Counted from the first letter of the stretch, positions 1 to 7,796 are shown. The stretch: 12,688 nucleotides of DNA from Fusibacter_D sp033549245 (GCA_033549245.1 JAWSUW010000108.1:1-12688), one strand, 5' to 3'. Notes: generated by a model from the sequence alone, not told the origin. Made by a program: numbers and translations.

Positions 1-1016
1 CAATAAATGAATTTCTTAAAAAAAATATTAAAACTGATTTTATGGTATCAATTGATCCGGGAGATCCAGCTTTTGAGTTAATAAAAAAGTCAGTTGATAT
101 TTACAAAATGCCACCACTTTTCACTTATATTGAAGGCAATTATAAAGTTGTAGAAAATCATAACAATATTAAAGTATTAATGAATTCACTTTATGTACCT
201 TTACAAGATTTCGGTAATTCAGTTGATGCAATTCCGAGTGGTCCATCAGTAGCAAATGTAGCAGTTGCTATAGCAGATTACCTAGGCTGTAATCCAATTG
301 TTTTGGTAGGTCAAGATTTAGCTTATACTAATGGGAAACATCATTCAAATGTTGCAATCAGCGATTTTGACAAAAATTCACCGGAGAAAGTAGCGACCAT
401 TCAAGTAGATGGTTTTTTTGGTGATTCTGTTAAAACAACAGCACAGTTTTATAGTATGCTCAGTTGGTTTGAAAATTGGATTAGTGAATCTAATAAGAAC
501 TTTTTCAACTGTACTGAAGGTGGCGTTTGGATTCATGGTTGTGAACACATGAAATTATCAGAGTATATTAAGGAATTCAATAATACGACAACAACTATAT
601 CATATCCAAAATTGAAAGATTTTATTCCAGACAAACAAAAATTCAAACCCCAAAAGCCGGTTGGCGAATATGTTGAAAAATTGATGACCTTAACACAAAA
701 AATGAATCGAGCTGTTTATCATTCAAATAAAATTCTCAGTTCAATTAAAATCAATAATGAAAACAGTCTTCAAAGCCATCTATTGAAACTTGAAAAAATT
801 GATACATTTGTTATGAGTGAGATGAAAAATGACACAATGCTCAATTATTTATTTGCATCAGCGAAAGTTGATTTTGAAAATGAGAAACGAAAGTTTTCAA
901 AAAATGATAAATTAAGTATTGCGAAGAGCAATTTGAAATTTTATGAAAGTTTATTTAAGAATTTCGAGTATTTATTGACTTGGTTTGAGGAGATGAAAAA
1001 TGAAACAGTTAATTGA
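1..1016 (+). CDS. maf: Maf-type motility accessory factor, flagellin nonulosonate transferase (5'-truncated)
   Basis: This is the C-terminal part of a Maf (DUF115, 6-hydroxymethylpterin pyrophosphokinase MptE-like) protein. The frame is open back to base 3, so the gene starts outside the window; the ATG at 42 is an internal Met and 337 residues are visible. Counting from that Met, the hallmarks are SIDPGDPAFEL near residues 3-13, SGPSVAN at 66-72 and GQDLAYTNGKHH at 90-101, which is the classic Maf core (a GGSVA-like nucleotide-binding loop followed by GxDLAY). The C-terminal third is helical and Lys/Glu/Asn-rich. Family knowledge: Maf proteins transfer pseudaminic or legionaminic acid from the CMP-sugar to Ser/Thr of flagellin in the cytoplasm before export. 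The downstream pseudaminate genes support that role. The N-terminal domain cannot be judged. The end overlaps the next gene by 17 nt. Confidence 0.88.
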   Translation, partial: INEFLKKNIKTDFMVSIDPGDPAFELIKKSVDIYKMPPLFTYIEGNYKVVENHNNIKVLMNSLYVPLQDFGNSVDAIPSGPSVANVAVAIADYLGCNPIVLVGQDLAYTNGKHHSNVAISDFDKNSPEKVATIQVDGFFGDSVKTTAQFYSMLSWFENWISESNKNFFNCTEGGVWIHGCEHMKLSEYIKEFNNTTTTISYPKLKDFIPDKQKFKPQKPVGEYVEKLMTLTQKMNRAVYHSNKILSSIKINNENSLQSHLLKLEKIDTFVMSEMKNDTMLNYLFASAKVDFENEKRKFSKNDKLSIAKSNLKFYESLFKNFEYLLTWFEEMKNETVN

Positions 1017-1248
1017 ATTTATAGACAAATATTATGAAAAGAATCTTGAATTTAATCAAGAGAATTTTTTGAATGTGATTAATATACTTATAACAGAATT
1101 AGAAAAATTTGAAAACTCGCAAGGCTTAAATTCAGTACTTGAAAAGATATTGAGCGAATTTTCTAATAAAGATTATTATTCTGTTATGCAAATTATAGAA
1201 TATGAATTACTACCTAGATTGATCAAGAAAGAGAGTGTTATTCATTAA
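1000..1248 (+). CDS. Small helical protein coupled to Maf, function unknown
   Basis: This 82-residue protein is not one I can name. It looks soluble and almost entirely helical, rich in Leu, Ile, Asn, Glu and Lys, with no signal peptide or membrane segment. The C-terminal half carries the pattern KDYYSVMQIIEYELLPRL, an acidic-aromatic helix with an EYELLP element. From memory, similar elements occur in small proteins and domains near Maf-type glycosyltransferases of Firmicutes, but I could not check this. GAGGAG at 987-992 lies 7 nt before the ATG, and the start lies inside the end of maf (17-nt overlap), so translation is probably coupled. pseB follows 25 nt later. By inference it may be a partner, regulator or chaperone of the Maf transferase. 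Confidence 0.75.
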   Translation: MKQLIEFIDKYYEKNLEFNQENFLNVINILITELEKFENSQGLNSVLEKILSEFSNKDYYSVMQIIEYELLPRLIKKESVIH

Positions 1249-1273
1249 CTTCAAATAAATATGGGGGATAATT

Positions 1274-2278
1274 ATGTTTGAAAACAAATCAATTTTGATT
1301 ACAGGTGGAACAGGTTCATTTGGGAAACAATTCACTGAAATGATTTTAAAGAAATATAATCCTAGAAAAGTTATAATTTACTCAAGAGATGAATATAAAC
1401 AAGACGTCATGAGAAAAGAGTTCACAAGTAAATTCCCTGAAGATATTTCAAAGTTAAGGTTTTTTATTGGAGATGTAAGAGATAAGGACAGACTATATCG
1501 CGCATTTAAAGGAGTAGACTATGTCATCCATGCTGCTGCAATGAAGCAAGTGCCTGCATGTGAATACAATCCTTTTGAAGCGATCAAAACAAATATTCAT
1601 GGTGCTCAAAATATAGTTGATGCAGCCATAGATTGTGGTGTAAAAAAAGTTGTTGCGCTTTCAACGGATAAGGCAGTAAATCCAATCAACCTTTATGGGG
1701 GAACAAAACTGGTATCAGACAAGTTGTTTGTCTCAGCTAACTCATATCGTGGAGATGATGGTACTGTTTTTTCTGTTGTACGTTATGGAAATGTATCAGG
1801 CAGTAGGGGATCGGTTATTCCATTTTTTAGAGAACTGTTAGATCAAGGTAAAACTGAACTCCCAATAACAGATTCCAGAATGACAAGATTTTGGATGACT
1901 CTAGATGATGCAGTTGATCTAGTTGTAAAAGCTCTCGAAGATTCAAAAGGTGGAGAAACATATGTATTCAAAAATCCATCATATAAGATTACTGACCTTG
2001 CGGAAGCTATGAATCCTGGAGGGGAGGTAAATCTCGTTGGAATCAGAGAGGGTGAAAAGCTCCATGAAGTTATGATTACCAGTGATGATTCAAGAGGAAC
2101 CTATGATTATGGTGACCATTATATAATATATCCCAATTACATTTGGTGGTCTAAAGATCACTACTTTAAAGAAGGCGGTTCTTTAATAGAAGAAGGTTGG
2201 GAATACAATTCGGGAACGAACACAGAATGGATAGATGTAGAAACCTTAAGAAAGAAAATTGAAGAACTGGGACTATAG
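1274..2278 (+). CDS. pseB: UDP-N-acetylglucosamine 4,6-dehydratase (inverting), PseB
   Basis: PseB catalyses the first step of pseudaminic acid synthesis. It dehydrates UDP-GlcNAc and inverts C5, giving UDP-2-acetamido-2,6-dideoxy-beta-L-arabino-hex-4-ulose, using bound NADP. The 334 residues match the length of Helicobacter pylori PseB (FlaA1). Visible motifs are the Rossmann loop TGGTGSFG at 10-17, YSRDE at 36-40, GDVRD at 66-70, HAAAMK at 86-91 and the catalytic STDKA-x6-Y region with Asp132, Lys133 and Tyr141, the same positions as in the H. pylori enzyme. RYGNVSGSRGSVIPFF, TRFWMTL and GEKLHEVM are also family signatures. The purine-rich site GGGGGA at about 1262-1267 precedes the ATG. 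The set of neighbours separates it from CapE/WbjB-type relatives of other pathways. Confidence 0.95.
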   Translation: MFENKSILITGGTGSFGKQFTEMILKKYNPRKVIIYSRDEYKQDVMRKEFTSKFPEDISKLRFFIGDVRDKDRLYRAFKGVDYVIHAAAMKQVPACEYNPFEAIKTNIHGAQNIVDAAIDCGVKKVVALSTDKAVNPINLYGGTKLVSDKLFVSANSYRGDDGTVFSVVRYGNVSGSRGSVIPFFRELLDQGKTELPITDSRMTRFWMTLDDAVDLVVKALEDSKGGETYVFKNPSYKITDLAEAMNPGGEVNLVGIREGEKLHEVMITSDDSRGTYDYGDHYIIYPNYIWWSKDHYFKEGGSLIEEGWEYNSGTNTEWIDVETLRKKIEELGL

Positions 2279-2293
2279 TCGGGAGGAACAGTT

Positions 2294-3484
2294 GTGGATA
2301 AACTTGCTATATTTGGCGGCAAACCAATAAGAGACACTTATTTGTCATACGGAAAACAAACCATTGATGACTCGGATATTCAAGCAGTAGTAGCTGTACT
2401 TAAGGGCGAATATCTGACAACTGGACCATTTGTTAAAGAGTTTGAGGATAAAGTGGCGAGTTATGTAGGAGCCAAATATGCTGTTGCAGTTTCAAATGGG
2501 ACGGCTGCACTTCATATGGCTTGTTTTGCTGCTGGAATAAAAGAAGGTGATGAAGTTATTGTAAGTCCAATGACTTTTGCCGCTTCAGCTAATGCAGTGC
2601 TTTATTGTGGTGGTACTCCCGTTTTTACTGATATCAATCCAGAAACATATAATATTGATCCCGAAAAGATTAAAGAAAAGATTACTGACAAGACCAAAGC
2701 AATTATTCCAGTCGATTTTTCAGGACAGTCAGTTGATATGGATACAATTAAGGAAATTGCGGATGAAAACGGTTTAATAATCATTGAAGATGCAGCACAT
2801 GCATTAGGTAGTGAATACAAAGGAAGAAAAATAGGTAGCCAGGCAGATATGGTTGAGTTCAGCTTTCATCCAGTAAAACCAATAACTACTGCTGAAGGTG
2901 GAATTGTTACTACAAATAGTGAAGAGTTGTATAAGAAAATGATGATCTTTAGAACCCATGGTATCACAAGGGATCAAGATATGATGAATGAAAACCATGG
3001 TCCTTGGTATTATGAGCAACATTTCCTTGGCTATAATTATCGATTGACTGATGTTCAAAGTGCACTTGGAACAAGTCAAATGCATAAAATTGATGAGTTT
3101 ATCACTCGAAGAAGAGAAATTGTCAAACAATATAATAATGCATTTATAAGTTTAAAAGAGATTATTATACCAATTGAGGAAGATTTTTCGAAATCAGGGT
3201 GTCACATTTATGTTATTAAGATTAGACCTGAGCTCTTGACTGTAACGAGAAAGGAAATATTTGAAGCTTTACAGGCGGAAAATATTGGCGTCAATGTTCA
3301 TTATCTTCCAGTTTATATGCACCCATACTACAAAGGTTTAGGTTATAAAAAAGGTCTTTGTCCTAATGCAGAAGAGCTCTATGAAAACATGATCACTTTA
3401 CCACTATTTCCGAGTATGAATGATGAAGATGTAAAGGATGTTATTGAAGCAGTTAATAAAGTTGTAGATTATTACCGAAAGTAG
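2294..3484 (+). CDS. pseC: UDP-4-amino-4,6-dideoxy-N-acetyl-beta-L-altrosamine transaminase, PseC
   Basis: PseC is a PLP-dependent aminotransferase of the DegT/DnrJ/EryC1/StrS family. It aminates C4 of the PseB product with glutamate as donor. The 396-residue protein has the expected fold-type I landmarks: SNGTAALH at 68-75 for the PLP phosphate, EDAAHALG with Asp166 for the pyridine nitrogen, and FHPVKPITTAEGG, whose Lys195 should form the internal aldimine. The KPITT-EGG form of the lysine motif is typical of PseC. The start is GTG at 2294, placed 6 nt after GGGAGGA (2281-2287). No good ATG fits as well. It follows pseB by 15 nt and precedes the cytidylyltransferase by 8 nt. Confidence 0.95.
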   Translation: MDKLAIFGGKPIRDTYLSYGKQTIDDSDIQAVVAVLKGEYLTTGPFVKEFEDKVASYVGAKYAVAVSNGTAALHMACFAAGIKEGDEVIVSPMTFAASANAVLYCGGTPVFTDINPETYNIDPEKIKEKITDKTKAIIPVDFSGQSVDMDTIKEIADENGLIIIEDAAHALGSEYKGRKIGSQADMVEFSFHPVKPITTAEGGIVTTNSEELYKKMMIFRTHGITRDQDMMNENHGPWYYEQHFLGYNYRLTDVQSALGTSQMHKIDEFITRRREIVKQYNNAFISLKEIIIPIEEDFSKSGCHIYVIKIRPELLTVTRKEIFEALQAENIGVNVHYLPVYMHPYYKGLGYKKGLCPNAEELYENMITLPLFPSMNDEDVKDVIEAVNKVVDYYRK

Positions 3485-3492
3485 GCAGAAAT

Positions 3493-4227
3493 ATGAAAAT
3501 CGGTGCAATAATTCAAGCGAGAATGGGTTCTACTAGATTACCGGAAAAAGTAATGAAAAATTTAGAAGGAAAGACTGTACTTGAGCATGTACTAGAGAGA
3601 GTTCAGCAGGCAAAATTAATTGATGAGATAATCATCGCAACAACAACGCATGAACAAGATTCTGTAATAGAAGCAGAAGCACTAAGATGTGGCGTGAAGG
3701 TGTTTAAGGGCAGCGAAGAGGATGTATTGTCAAGATATTATTATGCAGCCAAAGAGAACGAGATAGACGTTATCGTCCGAATTACTTCGGATTGTCCATT
3801 GATTGATCCAAGAGTACTGGACGAAGTAATTAAGTATTACAAAGCAAATGCTTATAAGATTATTACCAATGCGGGAAATGATTTACTGAACAGGACATAT
3901 CCAAGAGGATTAGATATAGAAGTCTTTTCTTTCGAGTTGTTAGAAGACGCTTTTAATAACGCAAAAGAAAAATACCAACGTGAACATGTTACACCATATG
4001 TATATGAATCAGCAAAGAATGTATTCTTTTATAAAAACGAAGTTGATTATTCAGAATATCGCTGGACTCTCGATACCGAAGAAGATTTCAAGCTAATAAG
4101 AGCAATATATAAAGAACTCTATAAAGGGAAACATGACTTTTACTTAGCTGAAATTGTAGATTTAATGAATGAGAAGCCAAAATTAAAGATGATTAATGCC
4201 CATATTGAGCAGAAGAAAGTAAAATAG
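3493..4227 (+). CDS. pseF: Pseudaminic acid cytidylyltransferase, SpsF type (PseF role)
   Basis: This is a nucleotidyltransferase of the SpsF family (COG1861-like). In this cluster it should activate pseudaminic acid to CMP-pseudaminic acid, the Maf donor. The 244-residue protein opens with the CTP-binding signature QARMGSTRLPEKVMK at 8-22, which has the same role as the RxGSxxxxxK loop of CMP-sialate synthetases. RITSDCPLID at 96-105 is the metal and sugar region, and the YRWTLDTEEDF stretch near residue 190 is characteristic of SpsF. The fold is seen directly. The substrate is inferred from the neighbours and from this being the only cytidylyltransferase visible in the set. It is distinct from the shorter NeuA-like PseF of epsilon-proteobacteria. 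The ribosome binding site is weak (AGGCAG overlapping the pseC stop). Confidence 0.88.
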   Translation: MKIGAIIQARMGSTRLPEKVMKNLEGKTVLEHVLERVQQAKLIDEIIIATTTHEQDSVIEAEALRCGVKVFKGSEEDVLSRYYYAAKENEIDVIVRITSDCPLIDPRVLDEVIKYYKANAYKIITNAGNDLLNRTYPRGLDIEVFSFELLEDAFNNAKEKYQREHVTPYVYESAKNVFFYKNEVDYSEYRWTLDTEEDFKLIRAIYKELYKGKHDFYLAEIVDLMNEKPKLKMINAHIEQKKVK

Positions 4228-4242
4228 GGAATTGGTGAAGAA

Positions 4243-4671
4243 ATGATAGGAAAAACAATTAATGAAATAGAAATTGGAGACAGTGAAATATTTCAGAAAA
4301 CAATATCCGAAAGTGATGTGTATCTTTTTGCAGGCATAACAGGTGATTTCAATCCAGCCCATTTAAATGATCAAGAAGCTAAAAAAACAATATTCAAGAG
4401 CCGAATTGCTCATGGAATATTAACAGCAGGATTAATATCAGCAGTATTAGGAACCAAATTGCCCGGTCCAGGAACAATATATCTTGACCAATATCTTTCG
4501 TTTAAGAAACCTGTATATTTCGGTGATACAATAACTGCTAAAGTAACCGTATTAGAAAAAAATATTGATAAAAACATAATTGTTTGTGAGACTCTTTGTA
4601 ATAATCAAAATGATGAAATAGTACTAGTTGGAAAGGCTACTGTTATGCCACCCAAAGTGAAAGGGGTATAG
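4243..4671 (+). CDS. MaoC/PhaJ-type (R)-specific enoyl-CoA hydratase
   Basis: This 142-residue single hot-dog-domain protein belongs to the MaoC/hydratase-2 family. Family members hydrate trans-2-enoyl-CoA, such as crotonyl-CoA, to (R)-3-hydroxyacyl-CoA. The active-site segment GDFNPAH carries Asp35 and His40, the dyad known from Aeromonas caviae PhaJ (Asp31/His36). RIAHGILTAGLIS at about 54-66 is the second conserved helix, and LPGPGTIYLDQYLSFKKPVYFGD matches the PhaJ core closely. It looks intact and catalytic. It is not part of the standard pseudaminate pathway, yet it lies 15 nt after the cytidylyltransferase gene and 3 nt before pseH. By inference it supplies a hydroxyacyl-CoA for acylating an amino group of the sugar. 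A general role in fatty acid or butyrate metabolism would not explain its place here. The ribosome binding site is a weak GGTGA at 4234-4238. Confidence 0.88.
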   Translation: MIGKTINEIEIGDSEIFQKTISESDVYLFAGITGDFNPAHLNDQEAKKTIFKSRIAHGILTAGLISAVLGTKLPGPGTIYLDQYLSFKKPVYFGDTITAKVTVLEKNIDKNIIVCETLCNNQNDEIVLVGKATVMPPKVKGV

Positions 4672-4674
4672 AAA

Positions 4675-5223
4675 ATGTCGCTAGAACTTAAAAAAATCAA
4701 GCGTGAAGACCTTGAACAGATAATGAATTGGAGAATGGATCCTCAAGTTACAAAGTATATGTACACAGATCCAAAGCTGACATTAGAACAACAATTTGAA
4801 TGGTTTGATAGGGTTAGTGAGAGTGCTACTGAGAAATATTGGATGATCGTTATTGATGATACAGCTATCGGGGTGCTGAATCTTGCGGGTATCGATCATA
4901 GAAACAAAAGATGCTCATGGGCATATTATATCGGTGACACTTCATTTAGAGGAAGAGGTATTGCCAGAACTTTAGAATGCAATATTTATGATTATGTATT
5001 GGAAGTTTTAAATCTTAATAAATTATGCTGTGAAGTGTTTACCTTCAATGACATAGTAATTTCAATTCATGAGAAATTCGGATCCGAAATAGAAGGCACA
5101 ATGAAACAACACATTTATAAGAATGGTCAATATTATGACATCGTTTGCATGGGAATCACAAAAGATAAATGGACGAAAATAAAATCAGAATATGAGTATG
5201 AGAAAATATTGATCGAAGATTAA
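4675..5223 (+). CDS. pseH: PseH-type N-acyltransferase (UDP-4-amino-sugar N-acetyltransferase)
   Basis: PseH is a GNAT-fold enzyme that transfers an acyl group, normally acetyl, from CoA to the C4 amine of UDP-4-amino-4,6-dideoxy-beta-L-AltNAc. The 182-residue protein fits the PseH subfamily. It has WRMDPQVTKYMYTD at 19-32, EWFDR, a buried IGVLNLAGID strand, the acetyl-CoA loop RGRGIA at 92-97, LNLNKLCCEVFTFND, and a C-terminal HEKFGSEIEGT segment that corresponds to the usual HxKFGFxxEG. AAGGGGT at 4661-4667 inside the end of the MaoC gene sets the ATG, and the genes are 3 nt apart, so they are probably translationally coupled. The tight pairing with a hydroxyacyl-CoA-forming hydratase raises the possibility that the donor is not acetyl-CoA. 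Confidence 0.88.
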   Translation: MSLELKKIKREDLEQIMNWRMDPQVTKYMYTDPKLTLEQQFEWFDRVSESATEKYWMIVIDDTAIGVLNLAGIDHRNKRCSWAYYIGDTSFRGRGIARTLECNIYDYVLEVLNLNKLCCEVFTFNDIVISIHEKFGSEIEGTMKQHIYKNGQYYDIVCMGITKDKWTKIKSEYEYEKILIED

Positions 5224-5256
5224 AATATTCAATTGAAAGTTATGGAGGAATTCTTT

Positions 5257-6228
5257 ATGAAAAGAATCGCTTTTAGGACGATGGGAGGTAAGTACATTGG
5301 CTATGGTCATATATATAGATGCCTTTCACTGGCCAAAGCGATAGTCAAACAAGCAATAACTTATGAGATTATTTTTATTGTGAATGATGAGATTAAGAGC
5401 ATAGTAAGGGATAGTGGTTTTAAGTATGAAGTAAGCAATGATTTTAGTGATGATTATGAGATCATGAATAAGATTGGTCTTGACTTTGTAATTCTTGATT
5501 CGTATCTAGCAGATGATTTTTATTTAAAGAACATTAGAAAAAATTCAAAACTCATGCTGTTTGATGATAACAATGATATCTATGACTCAGAAATACCAGA
5601 TGTTATACTAAATGGAAATATTCATGCAAAAAATTTGGATTATAAGACGAATAACTCAACATTTTTTTTGTTAGGAACAAAGTACCTGGTAATGAGAGAA
5701 GACTATTGGGATGACGTTTCTACTGAACTTATCAAGAAGAGTGGGGTTTTAATAACTACCGGTGGTTCTGATTCCTTTAATATTTCCATCAAAATTTTAA
5801 AAGAATTAAGTGGTACAGATTATTTCAAGAAAATTGTTGTTGGCCCTGGGTATACAAATGAAGCTGTTGATGAGATAAATAGGCTAAAAGACAATAAGAC
5901 AACAATTATAATGAAACCGAATGGGTTGAAGGATCATATCAATAGTTCGGAATTTGTTATTACTGCTTCAGGTAGTACTGTATACGAAGTGATCTCTCAA
6001 AAGACTATTCCTATCATTTTTAGCTTGGCAGAAAATCAAAACACTGCATATAAATATTTTCAGGAATATGGGATAAAAACGATAGGCATATTTCCGGATA
6101 TTCATTACGATGAGATCATTCATGCTTTGAAGCAAGCTTCCAAAATAGACATTGGAGAACTAAATAATCTCATTGATGGTAAGGGCGCATTAAGAGTTGC
6201 ACACCAAATAATTCTAATGCTTAGTTGA
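5257..6228 (+). CDS. pseG: UDP-2,4-diacetamido-2,4,6-trideoxy-beta-L-altropyranose hydrolase, PseG
   Basis: PseG removes UDP from the PseH product to release the free 2,4-diacylamido sugar used by PseI. It is a GT-B-fold, MurG-like hydrolase. With the chosen start the protein has 323 residues. The N-terminus reads MKRIAFRTMGGKYIGYGHIYRCLSLA (shown as evidence in parts): GYGH places His18 where Campylobacter jejuni PseG has catalytic His17. ITTGGSDSFN in the middle and the C-terminal ASGSTVYEVIS segment fit the UDP-binding half. A frame extension back to TTG 5233 is possible, but GGAGG at 5244-5248 is 8 nt before ATG 5257, and the conserved family N-terminus begins there. The RxD position common in the family is Met9 here, a small oddity. 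A 6-bp hairpin, ACCAAC/GTTGGT (6228-6246), overlaps the stop. Confidence 0.92.
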   Translation: MKRIAFRTMGGKYIGYGHIYRCLSLAKAIVKQAITYEIIFIVNDEIKSIVRDSGFKYEVSNDFSDDYEIMNKIGLDFVILDSYLADDFYLKNIRKNSKLMLFDDNNDIYDSEIPDVILNGNIHAKNLDYKTNNSTFFLLGTKYLVMREDYWDDVSTELIKKSGVLITTGGSDSFNISIKILKELSGTDYFKKIVVGPGYTNEAVDEINRLKDNKTTIIMKPNGLKDHINSSEFVITASGSTVYEVISQKTIPIIFSLAENQNTAYKYFQEYGIKTIGIFPDIHYDEIIHALKQASKIDIGELNNLIDGKGALRVAHQIILMLS

Positions 6229-6271
6229 CCAACACTATAAGTTGGTATAAGTGAAAGTGAGCTATGTGGAG

Positions 6272-6724
6272 ATGAACATCAATATAAGAAGAGCAGAAGC
6301 CAAGGATATTTCAGATGTATTTGAGCTATCAAATTCAAATAGCACTAGGCAGTATTCCATTAATGCAAATGAGATTTTATGGAAAGAACATTTAAGTTGG
6401 TTCAATGAGGTTTTAAAGACCGAAGGAAATGTGCTTTATGTTTTCCACGATGAAAAAAATGAGTTTCTAGGTCAAGTAAGATATAATATTGAGTTTAAAT
6501 CTGCTGAAATAAGCATAAGTATTGTCAATGAATTGAAGGGTAAAGGTTATGGCTTAGAAATTTTAAAAAAGAGTCAGGATTTGCTTATAAGAGAGAAGGA
6601 CATTGTCAAGATTGTTGCTATTATTCATGGTAAAAACATACCATCAATAAAACTGTTTGAAAGAGCTGGATACAAATTTTCAAAGTCAGACAATGACTTT
6701 TCTGAGTACATTTTGAATATTTAG
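6272..6724 (+). CDS. Second GNAT acyltransferase of the pseudaminate cluster
   Basis: This GNAT-fold protein has 150 residues from ATG 6272, or 157 from the in-frame GTG at 6251. No strong ribosome binding site decides the start. The family usually begins with an IxIRRAxxxD strand, which favours 6272. The CoA loop KGKGYG lies at 89-94, preceded by the pattern GQVRYN-x5-AEISISI and followed by a typical NIPSIKLFERAGY end. This subtype is the one I recall as a C-terminal domain fused to PseG in some bacteria. Here it is a separate gene between pseG and pseI. It could be the C4 N-acyltransferase, a second N-acyltransferase, or an O-acetylase acting on the finished sugar. Its existence beside a clear PseH is unusual. 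Confidence 0.8.
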   Translation: MNINIRRAEAKDISDVFELSNSNSTRQYSINANEILWKEHLSWFNEVLKTEGNVLYVFHDEKNEFLGQVRYNIEFKSAEISISIVNELKGKGYGLEILKKSQDLLIREKDIVKIVAIIHGKNIPSIKLFERAGYKFSKSDNDFSEYILNI

Positions 6725-6734
6725 GAGGGCTAAA

Positions 6735-7775
6735 TTGAAATTGAATTTTTTCAATCAAATATTAAGTGAGAAAATATTTATTATAGCTGAACTATCAGCA
6801 AATCATGGACATGACATCAATATCGCCAAAAAAACAATCAAGGCAGCAAAAGATTCTGGTGCAGATGCTATAAAAATACAAACCTATACCGCTGATACAC
6901 TGACGATTGATTGTGACAATGAGTATTTTAAACTGGATAGTGGTACCATTTGGGATGGCCGTACTCTTTATAATTTGTATAGTGAAGCATATACCCCATG
7001 GGAATGGCAAAAAGAACTAATGGAGTATGCAATCAGTATTGGTCTTTTGTTCTTCTCTACTCCTTTTGATAAGACAGCCGTTGATTTTCTAGAAGAACTT
7101 GAGGTCCCATTATATAAAGTTGCATCATTTGAAATTATGGATATCCCACTCATAGAATACATCGCGTCAAAAGGCAAGCCAATGATTATGTCGACAGGAG
7201 TCGCTTCTTTGAGTGATATTGAGGAAGCTATTAATGCGTGCAAGCGTCTGGGAAATGACCAAATCATATTGTTGAAATGTACATCATCGTATCCAGCAAA
7301 TATTGAAGACGCAAACTTAAGAACAATACCCAATATGAAAGAAACCTTTAATGTTGAAGTAGGATTATCAGATCATACGCTTGGAATAACAGTACCAGTG
7401 GTTTCAGTTGCATTAGGAGCCAGAGTGATTGAGAAGCATTTTATATTGGATAAATCGATAGGTGGACCCGACTCAAGTTTTTCTCTTGAGCCACATGAAT
7501 TCAAACAAATGGTTGATTCCGTTAGAGATGCTGAGAAATCTTTGGGAAAAGTTGATTACAGCATGAATGAAAAGAAGAAAAGTAGTAGACTTTTGGGAAG
7601 GTCATTATTCGTTGTGAAAGAAATCAAAGCGGGTGAAAAGTTCACTGAAGAAAATGTTAGATCAATTAGACCGGGTTATGGACTTGCTCCTATACATTTA
7701 AGTGAAATAATATTTAGAAAAGCTGCATGTGATATAAAGAAGGGTACTCCCTTGAGTTGGGACAAAATCAAGTGA
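6735..7775 (+). CDS. pseI: Pseudaminic acid synthase, PseI
   Basis: PseI condenses the 2,4-diacylamido-6-deoxy-altrose from PseG with phosphoenolpyruvate to give pseudaminic acid. The 346 residues form a NeuB TIM barrel (about 1-275) plus a C-terminal SAF/antifreeze-like domain (about 283-344, with LLGRSLFVVKEIKAGE and IRPGYGLAP). Visible active-site features include IAELSANHGHD at 17-27, KIQTYTADT at 47-55, and the metal ligands His214 (LSDHT) and His235 (EKHF), which align with the two His ligands of Neisseria NeuB. The GGPDSSFSLEP loop at 243-253 lies beyond the second His. The start is TTG 6735, set by AGGAGGG at 6723-6729; no ATG fits better. It is the last gene of the sugar cluster. Confidence 0.95.
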   Translation: MKLNFFNQILSEKIFIIAELSANHGHDINIAKKTIKAAKDSGADAIKIQTYTADTLTIDCDNEYFKLDSGTIWDGRTLYNLYSEAYTPWEWQKELMEYAISIGLLFFSTPFDKTAVDFLEELEVPLYKVASFEIMDIPLIEYIASKGKPMIMSTGVASLSDIEEAINACKRLGNDQIILLKCTSSYPANIEDANLRTIPNMKETFNVEVGLSDHTLGITVPVVSVALGARVIEKHFILDKSIGGPDSSFSLEPHEFKQMVDSVRDAEKSLGKVDYSMNEKKKSSRLLGRSLFVVKEIKAGEKFTEENVRSIRPGYGLAPIHLSEIIFRKAACDIKKGTPLSWDKIK

Positions 7776-7796
7776 ATAAAATGAAAAGCCTATAAA

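Noticed and set aside
2602..3130. Minus-strand open frames within pseC (and similar ones within pseI, flaG, fliD, fliT, fliS and hpf)
   Set aside because: All lie opposite strongly recognisable + strand genes, carry no family motifs and have no plausible ribosome binding sites; they are shadows.
5233..5256. TTG start for pseG eight codons upstream
   Set aside because: The stretch contains the ribosome binding site GGAGG for ATG 5257, and the conserved PseG N-terminus begins at that ATG.
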